A DNA stretch of 64,000 bases from Acidobacteriaceae bacterium KBS 146 (GTDB lineage: Bacteria > Acidobacteriota > Terriglobia > Terriglobales > Acidobacteriaceae). The position numbers and the translations under genes are program-made. Where the stretch lies: positions 1,240,001 to 1,304,000 of the forward strand of contig JHVA01000001.1 of NCBI GenBank assembly GCA_000688615.1, given 5' to 3'. The notes beneath the pieces are model-generated. The model was not told the DNA's origin and made no database searches. It saw only the letters and a list, made by a program, of their open reading frames with translations. Shown one piece after another: positions 35,140 through 43,996 of this stretch (within the stretch, counting starts at the first letter, position 1; every line of letters starts with the position of its first letter).

Positions 35140-35922
35140 TCATTGTGAGCGCTTCGTTCTCGAAAATGGAATCGTGGAATTGAGATTGATCTGCATCGCG
35201 TGGTTGTACCTGCCCACGATCCCCACGGTCGACGGAAAGTATTCGAGGAGATAGCCTACCTCGACTTGCAGGGTGGGGGTCAGGTTCCAGCCGATTGCGC
35301 CAGCCGCAATATTCTGATCCAGCGTCCTTTTGCTGTGGGGGCCGAAGTTGACAAAGACCTCGTTATATACAGACAGATAATCCGGTCGGGAGCCGGCTGT
35401 ATTTCCAGGTAGCGGCACGTTGGCAGCGAGGCGATACCGGAATCGCTCAGCATACTCCCAGATGTCGCCCTGACCCTTTTGCTCCTCCTGCGCTTCGAAA
35501 CGCTGTTCCGTGCGCAACCGGTGCGTGAGGGTCAGACGATTGATACCCTCGCCCAGTACTGGGTGTCTCCATTGGATGTCTTCTGAAATCCTGTGCTCAC
35601 CGAGCGCTCTTGAAGCATTCGTGATGGCAGGATACTTCAAAAAGTAGCCATAGGTGACCAGCACGGAGGCTCCACGAGACAACACACGCCTGAATCCGGG
35701 TCGCACAAAAATGAGTTCCCGGCTTTCCGCCGGGCCATACGAGAACATTTCGCCTTCCAGATGTAAGTTCCACTGCGGCGATATGGGGTGCTCACCGAAA
35801 TATGTGAGCCAAATGGAGCTCGCAGAGTCCCGCGCCTGATTTTGTTGTTGCGCCACTGCTCTCAGGGTTCCGGCAAGACACCACAACGCAAACACAAGTA
35901 TGTTGATCGCACGTCGCACCAT
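35140..35922 (-). CDS. DUF2490 outer-membrane beta-barrel protein
   Basis: 260 aa: signal peptide RRAINILVFALWCLAGTLRAVAQ, then amphipathic strands with the DUF2490 pattern WLTYFGEHPISPQWNLHLEG, RPGFRRVLSRGASVLVTYGY, NRLTLTHRLRTEQRF, FRYRLAANVPL, YNEVFVNFG, DQNIAAGAIGWNL and NHAMQINLN. The frame is open back to 36042 but the family signal begins at MVRRAINI (ATG 35922). Function unknown; convergent with the kinase gene (21-bp gap). Confidence 0.88.
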   Translation of the reverse strand: MVRRAINILVFALWCLAGTLRAVAQQQNQARDSASSIWLTYFGEHPISPQWNLHLEGEMFSYGPAESRELIFVRPGFRRVLSRGASVLVTYGYFLKYPAITNASRALGEHRISEDIQWRHPVLGEGINRLTLTHRLRTEQRFEAQEEQKGQGDIWEYAERFRYRLAANVPLPGNTAGSRPDYLSVYNEVFVNFGPHSKRTLDQNIAAGAIGWNLTPTLQVEVGYLLEYFPSTVGIVGRYNHAMQINLNSTIPFSRTKRSQ

Positions 35923-35960
35923 TTGTTCCAGACCACCTTGTGCGCAACTGTTTGTCCTGC

Positions 35961-36379
35961 CTACCTGCCTGCAGCCGGCTGGATTTCCATTCTGGTTGTC
36001 GTAACGCCGCCTTCTGCGAGTTGCGGCAGCTTGGCAAACCATTCCTTCACGTAGGGCACGTTGTTGTGTGCTTCAAAGTCTTCCTTGGTTGCAAAGACCT
36101 CGTAGAAGACAAAGTGGCCTGGATTCTCGCGATCTTCCTGGAAGAAGTAGACAAGATTCTTGGGGTCGCTGCGCACGAGATGGATCAATGGCAGCTGACG
36201 GCCCGCAAATCCTTTCTCTTTCCGGGTTTAGCATGAATCTCGGCGATGATCGAATAAGCACCTTTCGGAATCTTTGCGTAGCCGCGCCCCGGGCCAGCTT
36301 GTCCGAGGACGGTCGTCAACGGGATGGCACAGAAGATTCCTAGCGCGATTAACATCTGACGGCAAACTGTTCGCGTCAT
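35961..36379 (-). pseudogene. Exported ABM-family quinol monooxygenase, frameshifted
   Basis: N-terminal part (from ATG 36379): signal peptide QMLIALGIFCAIPLTTVLG and the first strand YSIIAEIHAKPGKRKDLRA. After about 36195 the frame shifts by one and the rest of the antibiotic-biosynthesis-monooxygenase domain continues as LPLIHLVRSDPKNLVYFFQE, then NPGHFVFYEVFATKEDFEAH. A single indel explains it. Related to the intact ABM protein at 37906. Confidence 0.78.
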
Positions 36380-36511
36380 ACAGCTTCTCCCTTTATGAAA
36401 TCCTTAGTCGAGGTTCGTACCTACTCAGCAGAGGCTTATATGAAGAGGCGGTCTCATTTGTCCCAACTTGACCAGCGTCCGTCGTGAGAGACCCTCACCT
36501 TAGCCCGTCCC

Positions 36512-37888
36512 TCACTGTCTGAAGACGATCATCTTCTCCGCAGTCATCTCCCTAGCCGTGTAAGGAATCCCTCCAATTCCGTAACCCGATTGGCGCCTGC
36601 CGGCGAACGGCATCCAATCGGTGCGGAAAGCGGTGTGGTCGTTGACCATCACAGCCGAGGCGTCGAGGCGCTCGGCCGCTTCCATCGCAACGGTGAGGTC
36701 GCGTGTGAAGATGCTGCTCTGAAACGCCACGGGCAGTGAATTGGCCTCGCGGATGGCCTTGTCGAGATCGGTAAAGCCAAAAACACAAGTGATGGGACCG
36801 AAAGCTTCCTCGCGCGACACCTTCGCCGCCTTCGGCGGATCGACGAGGATCGCAGGCGCCAAGGTCGTGTTGCTGAGCCGTCCACCGCCGATCAGACGTG
36901 CACCTGTCGACACAGCTTCCTCAACCCAGTTGGCGACACGCTCGGCCTCGGCCGGCTCAATCAGCGGACCAACTTCGGTGTCAGGAAGACGCGGGTCCCC
37001 GACTCGCAGCCGCGCGACGCGCTCTGCGAACCGTTCGATAAAAACGTTCTTGAGCGCCTCATGGACATAGATCCGCTGGACCGAGACGCAGACCTGCCCT
37101 GCATGGTAGTAGCCGCCCTTTACGAGAGGTTCAATAATGGAGTCAAGATCGGCGGAGCGATCGATGATCACCGGAGCGACACCGCCATGCTCGAGCGCGC
37201 ATCGCGTCCCGGGTGCCAGATTGGCGCGAAGATGCCAGCCTACCGCTGCCGACCCAATAAAGCTCAGAAAGGCGACACGGGAATCACCGGCGAAGGCGGT
37301 CGATAGCGAGCGGCTTTCCGGAACCAGCGTCTGAACCCAGCCTTCCGGCATGCCGGCCTCTAGGACCAGTTTGACCAACGCGAAGCAGCTCAGTGGAGTC
37401 GCAGCCGCAGGCTTCACGATGACCGGGCAGCCAGTGGCAATCGCCGGTGCGACCTGATGCACGATGAGGTTCAGCGGGTGATTAAACGCTGATATCGCTG
37501 CTACTACGCCGATCGGCTCCAGGATCGTCCAGGCATGCCGGTTCTCGCTAGCCGGAGTGAGACCCATGGGTATCTCGACGCCACCTCGCGTGCGCGGCAG
37601 GTCAGCTGCATTGCGTATGCCGTCGATGGCCCGGTCTGTCTCGACCAACGCATCGCTGTAGGGTTTGCCCCCTTCACGCGCGATGCGCATCGCGAACGTT
37701 TCGCGTTGCTGCAAAACAAGATCTGCGAGCCGGTGGAGCACGCCCACGCGTTCATGCGGCTTCAGCCAGCCACGCCGATCCGCAAAGCGCTCGTGGGCAA
37801 CAGTAAGTTTGCGTTCAAGCGCTGCGGCATCATCCGTCGGCAATTCGGCAATATGTTCGCGATCGTAAGCCTGCACAACCTCAAGCAT
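36512..37888 (-). CDS. Aldehyde dehydrogenase family protein
   Basis: 458 aa. NAD(P)-dependent aldehyde dehydrogenase: SAFNHPLNLIVHQVAPA (Asn motif), FIGSAAVGWHLRA (cofactor), EHGGVAPVIID (Glu position), catalytic Cys in YYHAGQVCVSVQRIYVHE, EEAFGPITCVFGF. This resembles the lactaldehyde/phosphonoacetaldehyde-like group rather than the two coniferyl-type paralogs. GGAGGATCTC precedes ATG 37888. Last gene of the minus-strand operon adh-DJ-1-ABM-aldehyde dehydrogenase, whose bases are richer in G+C than the surroundings. Confidence 0.92.
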   Translation of the reverse strand: MLEVVQAYDREHIAELPTDDAAALERKLTVAHERFADRRGWLKPHERVGVLHRLADLVLQQRETFAMRIAREGGKPYSDALVETDRAIDGIRNAADLPRTRGGVEIPMGLTPASENRHAWTILEPIGVVAAISAFNHPLNLIVHQVAPAIATGCPVIVKPAAATPLSCFALVKLVLEAGMPEGWVQTLVPESRSLSTAFAGDSRVAFLSFIGSAAVGWHLRANLAPGTRCALEHGGVAPVIIDRSADLDSIIEPLVKGGYYHAGQVCVSVQRIYVHEALKNVFIERFAERVARLRVGDPRLPDTEVGPLIEPAEAERVANWVEEAVSTGARLIGGGRLSNTTLAPAILVDPPKAAKVSREEAFGPITCVFGFTDLDKAIREANSLPVAFQSSIFTRDLTVAMEAAERLDASAVMVNDHTAFRTDWMPFAGRRQSGYGIGGIPYTAREMTAEKMIVFRQ

Positions 37889-37905
37889 GAGATCCTCCGG
37901 AACGG

Positions 37906-38211
37906 CTATCTCTCAGCGACTGCGACGGCCTCGAGAACGAGCGCCGAGCGATCCGCGAGAGAGGGAATTGTGGCGAGATAGTGCTGGTAATGTGGCGTCT
38001 GGCGGTGCGCTTCAACCGCCTCGGCGTCACAGTAGAGTTCGTCGAGCACGTAGCGATCGGGCGAAGCCGCATCGCGCCAGATATCCCAGCGCAGATTGCC
38101 TGGCTCGGCCCGGCACTGAGGCGCCATGGCGAGCAGAAGCGCGCGCAGTTCGTCCGCCTTGCCGCCACGCGCTGTCAGTCTGGCGGTGATCTTAACGGGT
38201 GCTTGCGACAT
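37906..38211 (-). CDS. ABM-family (putative quinol) monooxygenase
   Basis: 101 aa, one antibiotic-biosynthesis-monooxygenase domain: VKITARLTARGGKADELRAL, AEPGNLRWDIWRDAASPDRY, VLDELYCDAEAVEAHRQTPH and YQHYLATIPSL. The family includes YgiN-like quinol monooxygenases. AGGACC precedes ATG 38211. It lies 17 bp before the aldehyde dehydrogenase, in the same operon. Confidence 0.9.
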   Translation of the reverse strand: MSQAPVKITARLTARGGKADELRALLLAMAPQCRAEPGNLRWDIWRDAASPDRYVLDELYCDAEAVEAHRQTPHYQHYLATIPSLADRSALVLEAVAVAER

Positions 38212-38241
38212 GCTGGTCCTCCTACTGCGCGTTGCCTCCGG

Positions 38242-38925
38242 TCACCTGGAAGCGGCAACCTCTCGCAGAGCGGCAACGAGTTTCTTGCCAAGCTCGCCTG
38301 CGGAAGCAGGATTTTGTCCAGTGATAAGGCGTCCATCGACGACGACATGCGGCTGCCAGTTGGCAGCGGATGAATACTCCGCTCCCTCAGCCCTCAGCGC
38401 ATCCTCGAGTTCGTAGGGTACATCCTCGCGGGCGTAGTCATATTCCTCAGCCTTTGAAAACGATGTGAGCTTCTTTCCTTGGACGAAGGGCTTGCCATCG
38501 CCAAGATCCACACCAAGCAGTGCGCAAGGACCATGGCAGACTGCGGTCACGAGTTTGCCTGTCGTCCAGGCGCGCACGATCGCACGCTGGACTTCGGCAT
38601 TGCGCTGAATGTCGACCATGGGGCCGAGGCCGCCAGGCACCAGTATGGCGTCGTAGTCGGCGGCATCCACCTCGCTGAGCTTGCGGCTGCGATGGAGTCG
38701 CCGAAAAGCCTTGCTCTCGAAGAACGCCTTTTGGGCAGAGTCTTTCTCGTCATATGCGTCGTATGGCGCCCATCCACCGGCCGGCGACGCGAACTCTACC
38801 GCGACACCGGCCGCGTCAAGCACCTCGAAGGGGTGGGCGATCTCCGGGAAAAAGAATCCGGTCTTGCGATTTTTGGGGCCGATCACGGCTGCATTCGTGG
38901 CAATGAACAGAACGTGTTGGGTCAT
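38242..38925 (-). CDS. DJ-1/PfpI family protein (HchA-like)
   Basis: 227 aa. Class I glutamine-amidotransferase-like fold: VLFIATNAAVIG start, FPEIAHPFEVLDAAGVAVEF (acidic residue of the site), YDAILVPGGLGPMVDIQRNA, nucleophile Cys in VTAVCHGPCALLGVDL, and DGRLITGQNPASAGELGKKL at the end. The long insert (WAPYDAYDEKDSAQKAF) fits the HchA/glyoxalase III-like subgroup that handles methylglyoxal or glycation damage. GGAGGAGATA lies before ATG 38925. Operon member. Confidence 0.92.
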   Translation of the reverse strand: MTQHVLFIATNAAVIGPKNRKTGFFFPEIAHPFEVLDAAGVAVEFASPAGGWAPYDAYDEKDSAQKAFFESKAFRRLHRSRKLSEVDAADYDAILVPGGLGPMVDIQRNAEVQRAIVRAWTTGKLVTAVCHGPCALLGVDLGDGKPFVQGKKLTSFSKAEEYDYAREDVPYELEDALRAEGAEYSSAANWQPHVVVDGRLITGQNPASAGELGKKLVAALREVAASR

Positions 38926-38955
38926 TATCTCCTCCTTGTCCGACCAGAAATGGAA

Positions 38956-40011
38956 TTAGAACTTGACGACCGCACGTCCAACAATTTTGTTGTCGCGCAT
39001 CAGGTCAATATTCGCGTTGATATCATCCAGCGAGATTGTCTCGATCGTGTGTTGGATCTTCCCTGCCGCCGCGAGCGCCATGATCTCGATGAGATCAGCA
39101 TTATTGCCCCAGAACGAGCCATGGAAGGTCTGCTCTCCATGGACACGTGGAAACAATGGAATGTCGATGCGATCCCCGATGAAGCCGACATCAGCATAGT
39201 GGCCACTGATCCCAAGCCGCGAGAAAGCTAGCTGCATCATCTCGGTCGCGCCGGCACAGTCGATGATCGCGTCGAACTTGTCCTGCCCAGTCGCCTTCTT
39301 GAGCTCTTTCCCCACGTCCTCGGAGGACTTTCCTTCGCTGGCAATGATGTGATCTGCCCCATATTTCTTCGCGATCTGGAGTTTCTGCTCATTGCGGGCG
39401 ACGGCAACGACAGGGCCGCCCGCGCCCAACAGTTTTGCATATTGGACGGCGTAGGCTCCGAGACCGCCGATACCGAACACGCCCACCACCTTGTCTGGAC
39501 CAAGGCCGCCGGCGTCGCGGATCTTTTTCAGGCCACGATATGGTGTCAGCCCCGCGTCGGTCAGCGGCGCCAGTTCCTCGAACTTGAGGTGTTTGGCCAC
39601 CTTGATCACGTAGCGGGCCGGAACCGGGATATATTCAGCAAAGCCGCCATAGGGGCCAAAGCCGGGCCATCGAACATTGGGGCAGATATGCGTGTCGCCG
39701 ACCTGGCAGTGCTTGCAAACACCGTCGCCCCAACCGGGAGAAACGACCACATGGTCGCCTTCCTCGAGTCCTGCGGCCTTGGGCACCACGCTACCGACCT
39801 TCGCGATCTTGCCCGTAATTTCGTGTCCCGGGATGACCGGCGGCTGGATGTCACCATAGTTCTGAAAGAAGCCATCGACCAAAAGTACGTCGGAGCGGCA
39901 CATGCCGCAGGCGGCGACCTTAACCAGCACCTCATCTGCCTGGATGCCTGGAACAGGTATGTCCTCAAGAACGAGAGGTTTCTTATATTCCCGAATGCGT
40001 GCTGCCTTCAT
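38956..40011 (-). CDS. Zinc-dependent alcohol dehydrogenase (MDR family)
   Basis: 351 aa. GroES-like domain with catalytic zinc ligands (AACGMCRSDVLL and PVIPGHEITGKI) and structural zinc cysteines (GDGVCKHCQVGDTHICPNVR), then a Rossmann domain GVFGIGGLGAYAVQYAKLLG. Similar to NAD-dependent propanol-preferring alcohol dehydrogenases. GGAGACC precedes ATG 40011. First gene of the operon; alcohol and aldehyde dehydrogenase bracket DJ-1 and ABM genes, suggesting a reactive-carbonyl clearance pathway. Confidence 0.93.
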   Translation of the reverse strand: MKAARIREYKKPLVLEDIPVPGIQADEVLVKVAACGMCRSDVLLVDGFFQNYGDIQPPVIPGHEITGKIAKVGSVVPKAAGLEEGDHVVVSPGWGDGVCKHCQVGDTHICPNVRWPGFGPYGGFAEYIPVPARYVIKVAKHLKFEELAPLTDAGLTPYRGLKKIRDAGGLGPDKVVGVFGIGGLGAYAVQYAKLLGAGGPVVAVARNEQKLQIAKKYGADHIIASEGKSSEDVGKELKKATGQDKFDAIIDCAGATEMMQLAFSRLGISGHYADVGFIGDRIDIPLFPRVHGEQTFHGSFWGNNADLIEIMALAAAGKIQHTIETISLDDINANIDLMRDNKIVGRAVVKF

Positions 40012-40295
40012 CTCTGGTCTCCTTTACTCGGTTGCTCTTGGTGTAATTGCCGCTACATCCGCCTCTGCGAATACCGTCGAACTAGGGCTGCCGCATTCAC
40101 GGTAGAAAATTTCGAAGCCCTCATGCGCATCAGTATGGCTGCAGTCGGTACATCTTCCATCACTCGAAAGTGTGAAGAACCGCCATCGGGCAAGGAGTAC
40201 GCTGTTGCGTATTCGGTCGATCAGCATGCCTCGCGAGTTGCTGGCGCCTGATCCCGCAAGAAGTCTCAATGAACCCTGATCGTTTCGAGGATGAC

Positions 40296-40730
40296 ATGCC
40301 GCGAACATACGAAACCGTTACTCTTGATGACGCGAAGCAAATGTTGTCAGCAGCGGAGGCGAAAGCCATGAGCTTCGGAATCGCCTACAACATCGCGGTC
40401 GTCGATGCAGGTGGCCATTTAGTTGCATTTGTCCGCCAGGATGGCGCGCTCATTGGCAGCATCAATCTCGCCATTGATAAGGCGGTGACGGCGCGGATCT
40501 TCGATAAAGCGACGTCGGATTTGTCGAGACTGGCGCAATCAGGGAAACCGCTTTTCGGTATTCAGGAGAGTAACGACGGCAAAGTAGTTATCTTCGGCGG
40601 AGGTATTCCTGTCGTGGTAAAAGGTTGCGTTGTCGGTGCAGTGGGAGCCAGCGCTGGAACAGTTGAGCAAGACGTCGCCGTAGCTGAAGCCGCTGTTGCG
40701 GCCTTGGTTATCGAGAACACCCGCTCTTGA
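40296..40730 (+). CDS. GlcG/HbpS-family heme-binding protein
   Basis: 144 aa; VTLDDAKQMLSAAEAKAMSF, IAVVDAGGHLVAFVRQDGAL, NLAIDKAVTARIFDKATSDL, IFGGGIPVVVKGCVVGAVGA and EQDVAVAEAAVAAL follow the entire GlcG/HbpS (DUF336) pattern. Members bind heme or act near glycolate and redox signalling genes. ATG 40296 with GAGG 6 nt upstream is preferred over ATG 40269. Divergent from the alcohol dehydrogenase operon. Confidence 0.9.
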   Translation: MPRTYETVTLDDAKQMLSAAEAKAMSFGIAYNIAVVDAGGHLVAFVRQDGALIGSINLAIDKAVTARIFDKATSDLSRLAQSGKPLFGIQESNDGKVVIFGGGIPVVVKGCVVGAVGASAGTVEQDVAVAEAAVAALVIENTRS

Positions 40731-40793
40731 TAAGAATCCGAGATCAACCGCTAGGTTAGGTCTCATTGCATAGTCAGTATGAGGAGCTGATTG

Positions 40794-42179
40794 ATGATTG
40801 CATCATCTGAATTGCGGATAATTCCGGCATTCTCTGATCTCACTGAAGAGCAGATCAATTGGTTTCTTGGTTTTGCAGAGGAGGTGTTCGTCGAAGTTGG
40901 ATCTGAATTCGTCCGTCAGGGCGATCCTGCAGCCTGGATGTTCGTGTTCCTCGAAGGCATCTTTGAGTGGAGGGGCGAATTTGGGGGCGAGACTGTCTCG
41001 ATTCCTGCGAAGGCTGGAGAAATCAGTGGAGTCTTTCCGTTTTCCAGAATGACGCGATTCACTGTGACAGGGGTCGCCGTCACAAACGGACGATTGTTGA
41101 GATTCCCAGCTGCTCTCCTTCCAAATCTGACGCAGAAGATGCCAGAACTAACAGCGAGCCTGGTTGCAATGATGTCCGACCGAATTCGAGAGGGGACTCG
41201 AATCGAGCAGCAGAAGGATCGATTGATCTCTCTAGGTCGATTGGCGGGCGGACTCGCTCACGAACTGAATAATCCAGCATCTGCCATGAAGCGAGCCATG
41301 AGTCAGCTTTCCGAAGCCATTGAGAAAATGCGTACCGCGAATGCAATTCTTTGGCGCATACCGCTGGAGGATTCTGTCAAGCAACGGATCGAGGCGGAGG
41401 AGGCTTCTCTGATGACGTCGCGGAAGATGCACCAGGACGGAGTCTCACTCAGTGATCTCGAAGAAGCTCTTGATCGACTGTTGAGAGACCACTCCTTCAG
41501 TGACTCGTGGGAGCTATCGGCGTCACTCGCGAGAACTGGAATGTCCGAAAGCAATCTTAGTATTCTTCTGTCGGATCTAGGTCCATACACTGCTCTCCCA
41601 GCGATCAGGCGACTCGCCGGCGCCGCAGAATGTGCGGTGCTTCTGAGAATGGTCGAGAGCGACACGTCACGGATTTCAGAACTCATTCGAGTGTTCAAGG
41701 AATACACCTACCTTGGGCAAGCACCGACGCAGAGTGTGGACGTCGTTCAGAGCCTCGAAACCACCCTTGCGACACTGGCTCATCTTTTACAGCCATCAAT
41801 TAAGGTAAAACGCAGCTTCGAGAGAACTCCAATTTGCGTAAATGGCGCGGGTATTGAGCTGAATCAGGTGTGGACCAATCTCATTCAAAACGCAATAGAC
41901 GCCACATCGGGAAATGGCGAACTCCGGCTTAGAACGTTTCGTGACGGCCGCTTCGGAGTCGTCGAAATTGCCGACAACGGCTCTGGGATTCCAGATGCGA
42001 TACGACATCATATCTTCGATCCATTTTTCACGACGAAAGGTGTAGGCGCGGGGACTGGGCTCGGACTGAGCACAGTACAAACGATTATAAGAAAACACGG
42101 TGGCCACATTGTAGTCAGTTCAAAACCGGGAGATACACGCTTCCAAGTATGGCTTCCGCGAATTGAGCTGTCGAAGTAA
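40794..42179 (+). CDS. cNMP-binding-domain sensor histidine kinase
   Basis: 461 aa, no membrane segment. N-terminal cyclic-nucleotide-binding fold (about residues 8-125: FVEVGSEFVRQGDPAAWMFV, KAGEISGVFPFSRM), HisKA with His in LGRLAGGLAHELNNPASAMK (about residue 160), a long helical linker, and HATPase_c (NQVWTNLIQNAIDATSGNG, EIADNGSGIPD, FFTTKGVGAGTGLGLSTV). Such kinases are common next to, or downstream of, redox enzymes. GAGGAG lies 7 nt before ATG 40794. No response regulator adjacent. Confidence 0.92.
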   Translation: MIASSELRIIPAFSDLTEEQINWFLGFAEEVFVEVGSEFVRQGDPAAWMFVFLEGIFEWRGEFGGETVSIPAKAGEISGVFPFSRMTRFTVTGVAVTNGRLLRFPAALLPNLTQKMPELTASLVAMMSDRIREGTRIEQQKDRLISLGRLAGGLAHELNNPASAMKRAMSQLSEAIEKMRTANAILWRIPLEDSVKQRIEAEEASLMTSRKMHQDGVSLSDLEEALDRLLRDHSFSDSWELSASLARTGMSESNLSILLSDLGPYTALPAIRRLAGAAECAVLLRMVESDTSRISELIRVFKEYTYLGQAPTQSVDVVQSLETTLATLAHLLQPSIKVKRSFERTPICVNGAGIELNQVWTNLIQNAIDATSGNGELRLRTFRDGRFGVVEIADNGSGIPDAIRHHIFDPFFTTKGVGAGTGLGLSTVQTIIRKHGGHIVVSSKPGDTRFQVWLPRIELSK

Positions 42180-42515
42180 CCGCCATCAGGCAGACTGCTG
42201 AGATGCCGAAAGATTGAGGACGATCCAGATTGGCCTTTCTATCTTAGGAGGAAGCGATTCGGCCCCGCCGTTGTCACATCGCAGAGACGCTGCCGCAGTT
42301 TTGGATTTGTTGATGCCCGCAGACGGAGCGTTACTGTACCTTTTTTCTAACTCATGCGGTAGGACGGAATCAGGCTCGATCCCCGGATCGCGGGACCCGA
42401 GTCCCGAGCTAAATCCTGCTTGAAGTCGCAATTCCCTCTGGGCTGACATTTCAAAACGTGGCCATCAGGATCGAAATGAGTTAACGGACCCCAAGAGGGC
42501 TGTACGACATCTCAC
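42180..42515. other. Intergenic, no gene seen
   Basis: 336 bp without a supported frame, between the kinase and a truncated EAL gene; likely decayed sequence. Confidence 0.4.
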
Positions 42516-42989
42516 CTAGTGTCGATCTACCTTGAGAGGCATAAGGCCCATCGAGGAGTTGTTCGATAGTCTTCGGAGCCGAGGGCCTCGATACAAAAAA
42601 CCTTGAATGAAATCACAATCAAGCGTCTGCAGTACACGCATTTGATCTTCGTGTTCGACCCCCTCAGCGATGACCGTCATCTGTAAGCTGTGAGCCATCG
42701 CGATCACCGACTTGACTAATGAATAACTGCGGCTCGATTCGCAAAGCTGATGGATGAAAGAGCAGTCAATCTTCAGGCTCGAGATCGGTAGGCGGTGGAG
42801 GTGCTGAAGCGAGGAGTACTCTGTCCCGAAGTCGTCGATGGCAAAACGAATTCCCATCTTTGCAAGCTCAGCCATTCTTTCCGCGATTTCATTGGTGTTC
42901 AGGACAACCCGCTCGGTAATTTCCATTTCTAGCCAGGCAGGATCGATACCGGAATCGACAAGGGCAGATTGGACTTCGCTGACAAACAT
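42516..42989 (-). pseudogene. EAL-domain phosphodiesterase, C-terminal half only
   Basis: 157 residues: DPAWLEMEITERVVLNTNEI, FAIDDFGTEYSSLQHLHRLP (DDFG metal site), LKIDCSFIHQL, MTVIAEGVEHEDQMRVLQTL, GFLYRGP. This is the last ~60 percent of a c-di-GMP phosphodiesterase; the EAL signature itself and everything before it are gone. At about 42990 the sequence joins another gene's coding region on the same strand, a clean deletion or recombination junction. Confidence 0.85.
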
Positions 42990-43502
42990 CCAGCAGCGGC
43001 GTCAGCGTGCCGTCCAGACGGAAAGGCAGCGAGATCACCTTGTGCACCGTGCCCATCAGCTGAACCTGCCCATCCTCACTGCTGATCTTGATGTTTTTGA
43101 GCGGAGCCTTGTTCGATGCATCGTGATTCAGGTAGTCGGCAATGTCCGCCAGCTTCACGTCGATCAATCCCTTGTCGATCTCCAGGACAAACGAGTTCGG
43201 ATCATCAAACGAAGGATTGCGGTCGCTGCTCGTGCTCAGCATTCGCCCACGAATCCACCGAACGTAAACACGAAAATGACTTCCCTTGCGCAGCAGAAGG
43301 TTGTGGGCATACACCAGCGTCGGCTCCATCGGCGATTTCGGCGTGGTGGTGGAGAGGTCTGCAGGAGCATCCGTGTAGATCGTCCTCGGTGCAGGCGAGA
43401 GCCGATGACCGGCATAAACGCAAACGCGCAAAGGATCACAGTGCCCATGATCCACAACCAGAGCACAGGAACGGATTTGAACTTGCCGACCACGGTCCCC
43501 AA
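42990..43502 (-). pseudogene. Membrane-anchored protein gene, truncated and frameshifted
   Basis: Starts at ATG 43502 with one membrane segment (VPVLWLWIMGTVILCAFAFM), shifts frame near 43400, and continues as HNLLLRKGSHFRVYVRWIRG, SFVLEIDKGLIDVKLADIAD and LMGTVHKVISLPFRLDGTLT before running into the EAL fragment at ~42990. I do not recognise the family; the mature part looks like repeated beta-strands of an exported lipid-binding-type domain. Its 3' end is lost. Confidence 0.6.
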
Positions 43503-43550
43503 TCGGTCATTTGTTGGCTATCGCGATTGCGATGGAAAATGGATTCCAGG

Positions 43551-43726
43551 CGGACGCTTATCCGCTGCGCACCCCGTAATCGAGCGTAAACGAGCATTAA
43601 CTAACTATAGATAGTTTTTGCAGCCAAAGAATGAGCGCCAGCGATCCTCAACCTATTGAAAATAAGGAGGATGCGCACTGTACCCAAATTTGTACCTGAA
43701 ATTATTCGAGGGGCTGAGCTCAATTT
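43551..43726 (-). repeat. tRNA-Leu-associated repeat, copy 3, left part
   Basis: Begins CGGACGCTTATCCGCTGCGC, has CCGTAATCGAGCG, ATTGAAAATAAGGAGGATGC and the pair TGTACCCAAATTTGTACC (43679-43696), as in copy 1. Interrupted at 43727 by the IS element; the remainder, with the tRNA fragment, lies at 45636-45729. Its last 8 bp (CTCAATTT, 43719-43726) are the target duplication. Confidence 0.78.
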
Positions 43727-43795
43727 AATAATTATCCCTTTGACTCATGGTGAGTATTAGTGCATGATTGTTTTGTAGTTCATCGAGGATTATCT

Positions 43796-43996
43796 ATGCC
43801 CGCTTCAGAAGTGAAAGCAATTCTTCAGGCGTTACTCGATCAGATCGACGCTCTTCTAGTGAATCAATCCGTTCTTGCAGCGGCATCAAAGACCGATCTA
43901 ACTCGCGCCGACTTACTAGACGCAAGGATGACAGCCGAATCACAAACGAAGCGAGAACTCGCGCAATTACGGAAAAAAATTGAGAGGTTGCCATGA
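43796..43996 (+). CDS. Small coiled-coil protein upstream of the transposase
   Basis: 66 aa, helical and charged (VKAILQALLDQIDALLVNQS, RMTAESQTKRELAQLRKKIE), likely a coiled coil. GAGG lies 9 nt before ATG 43796. Its stop overlaps the transposase start (ATGA at 43993-43996), implying translational coupling. Possibly an accessory or regulatory protein of the element; no family recognised. Confidence 0.6.
   Translation: MPASEVKAILQALLDQIDALLVNQSVLAAASKTDLTRADLLDARMTAESQTKRELAQLRKKIERLP

Noticed and set aside
39349..40251. 300-codon plus-strand frame over the alcohol dehydrogenase
   Set aside because: The zinc and Rossmann motifs are on the other strand; this long frame is a by-product of GC-rich codons.
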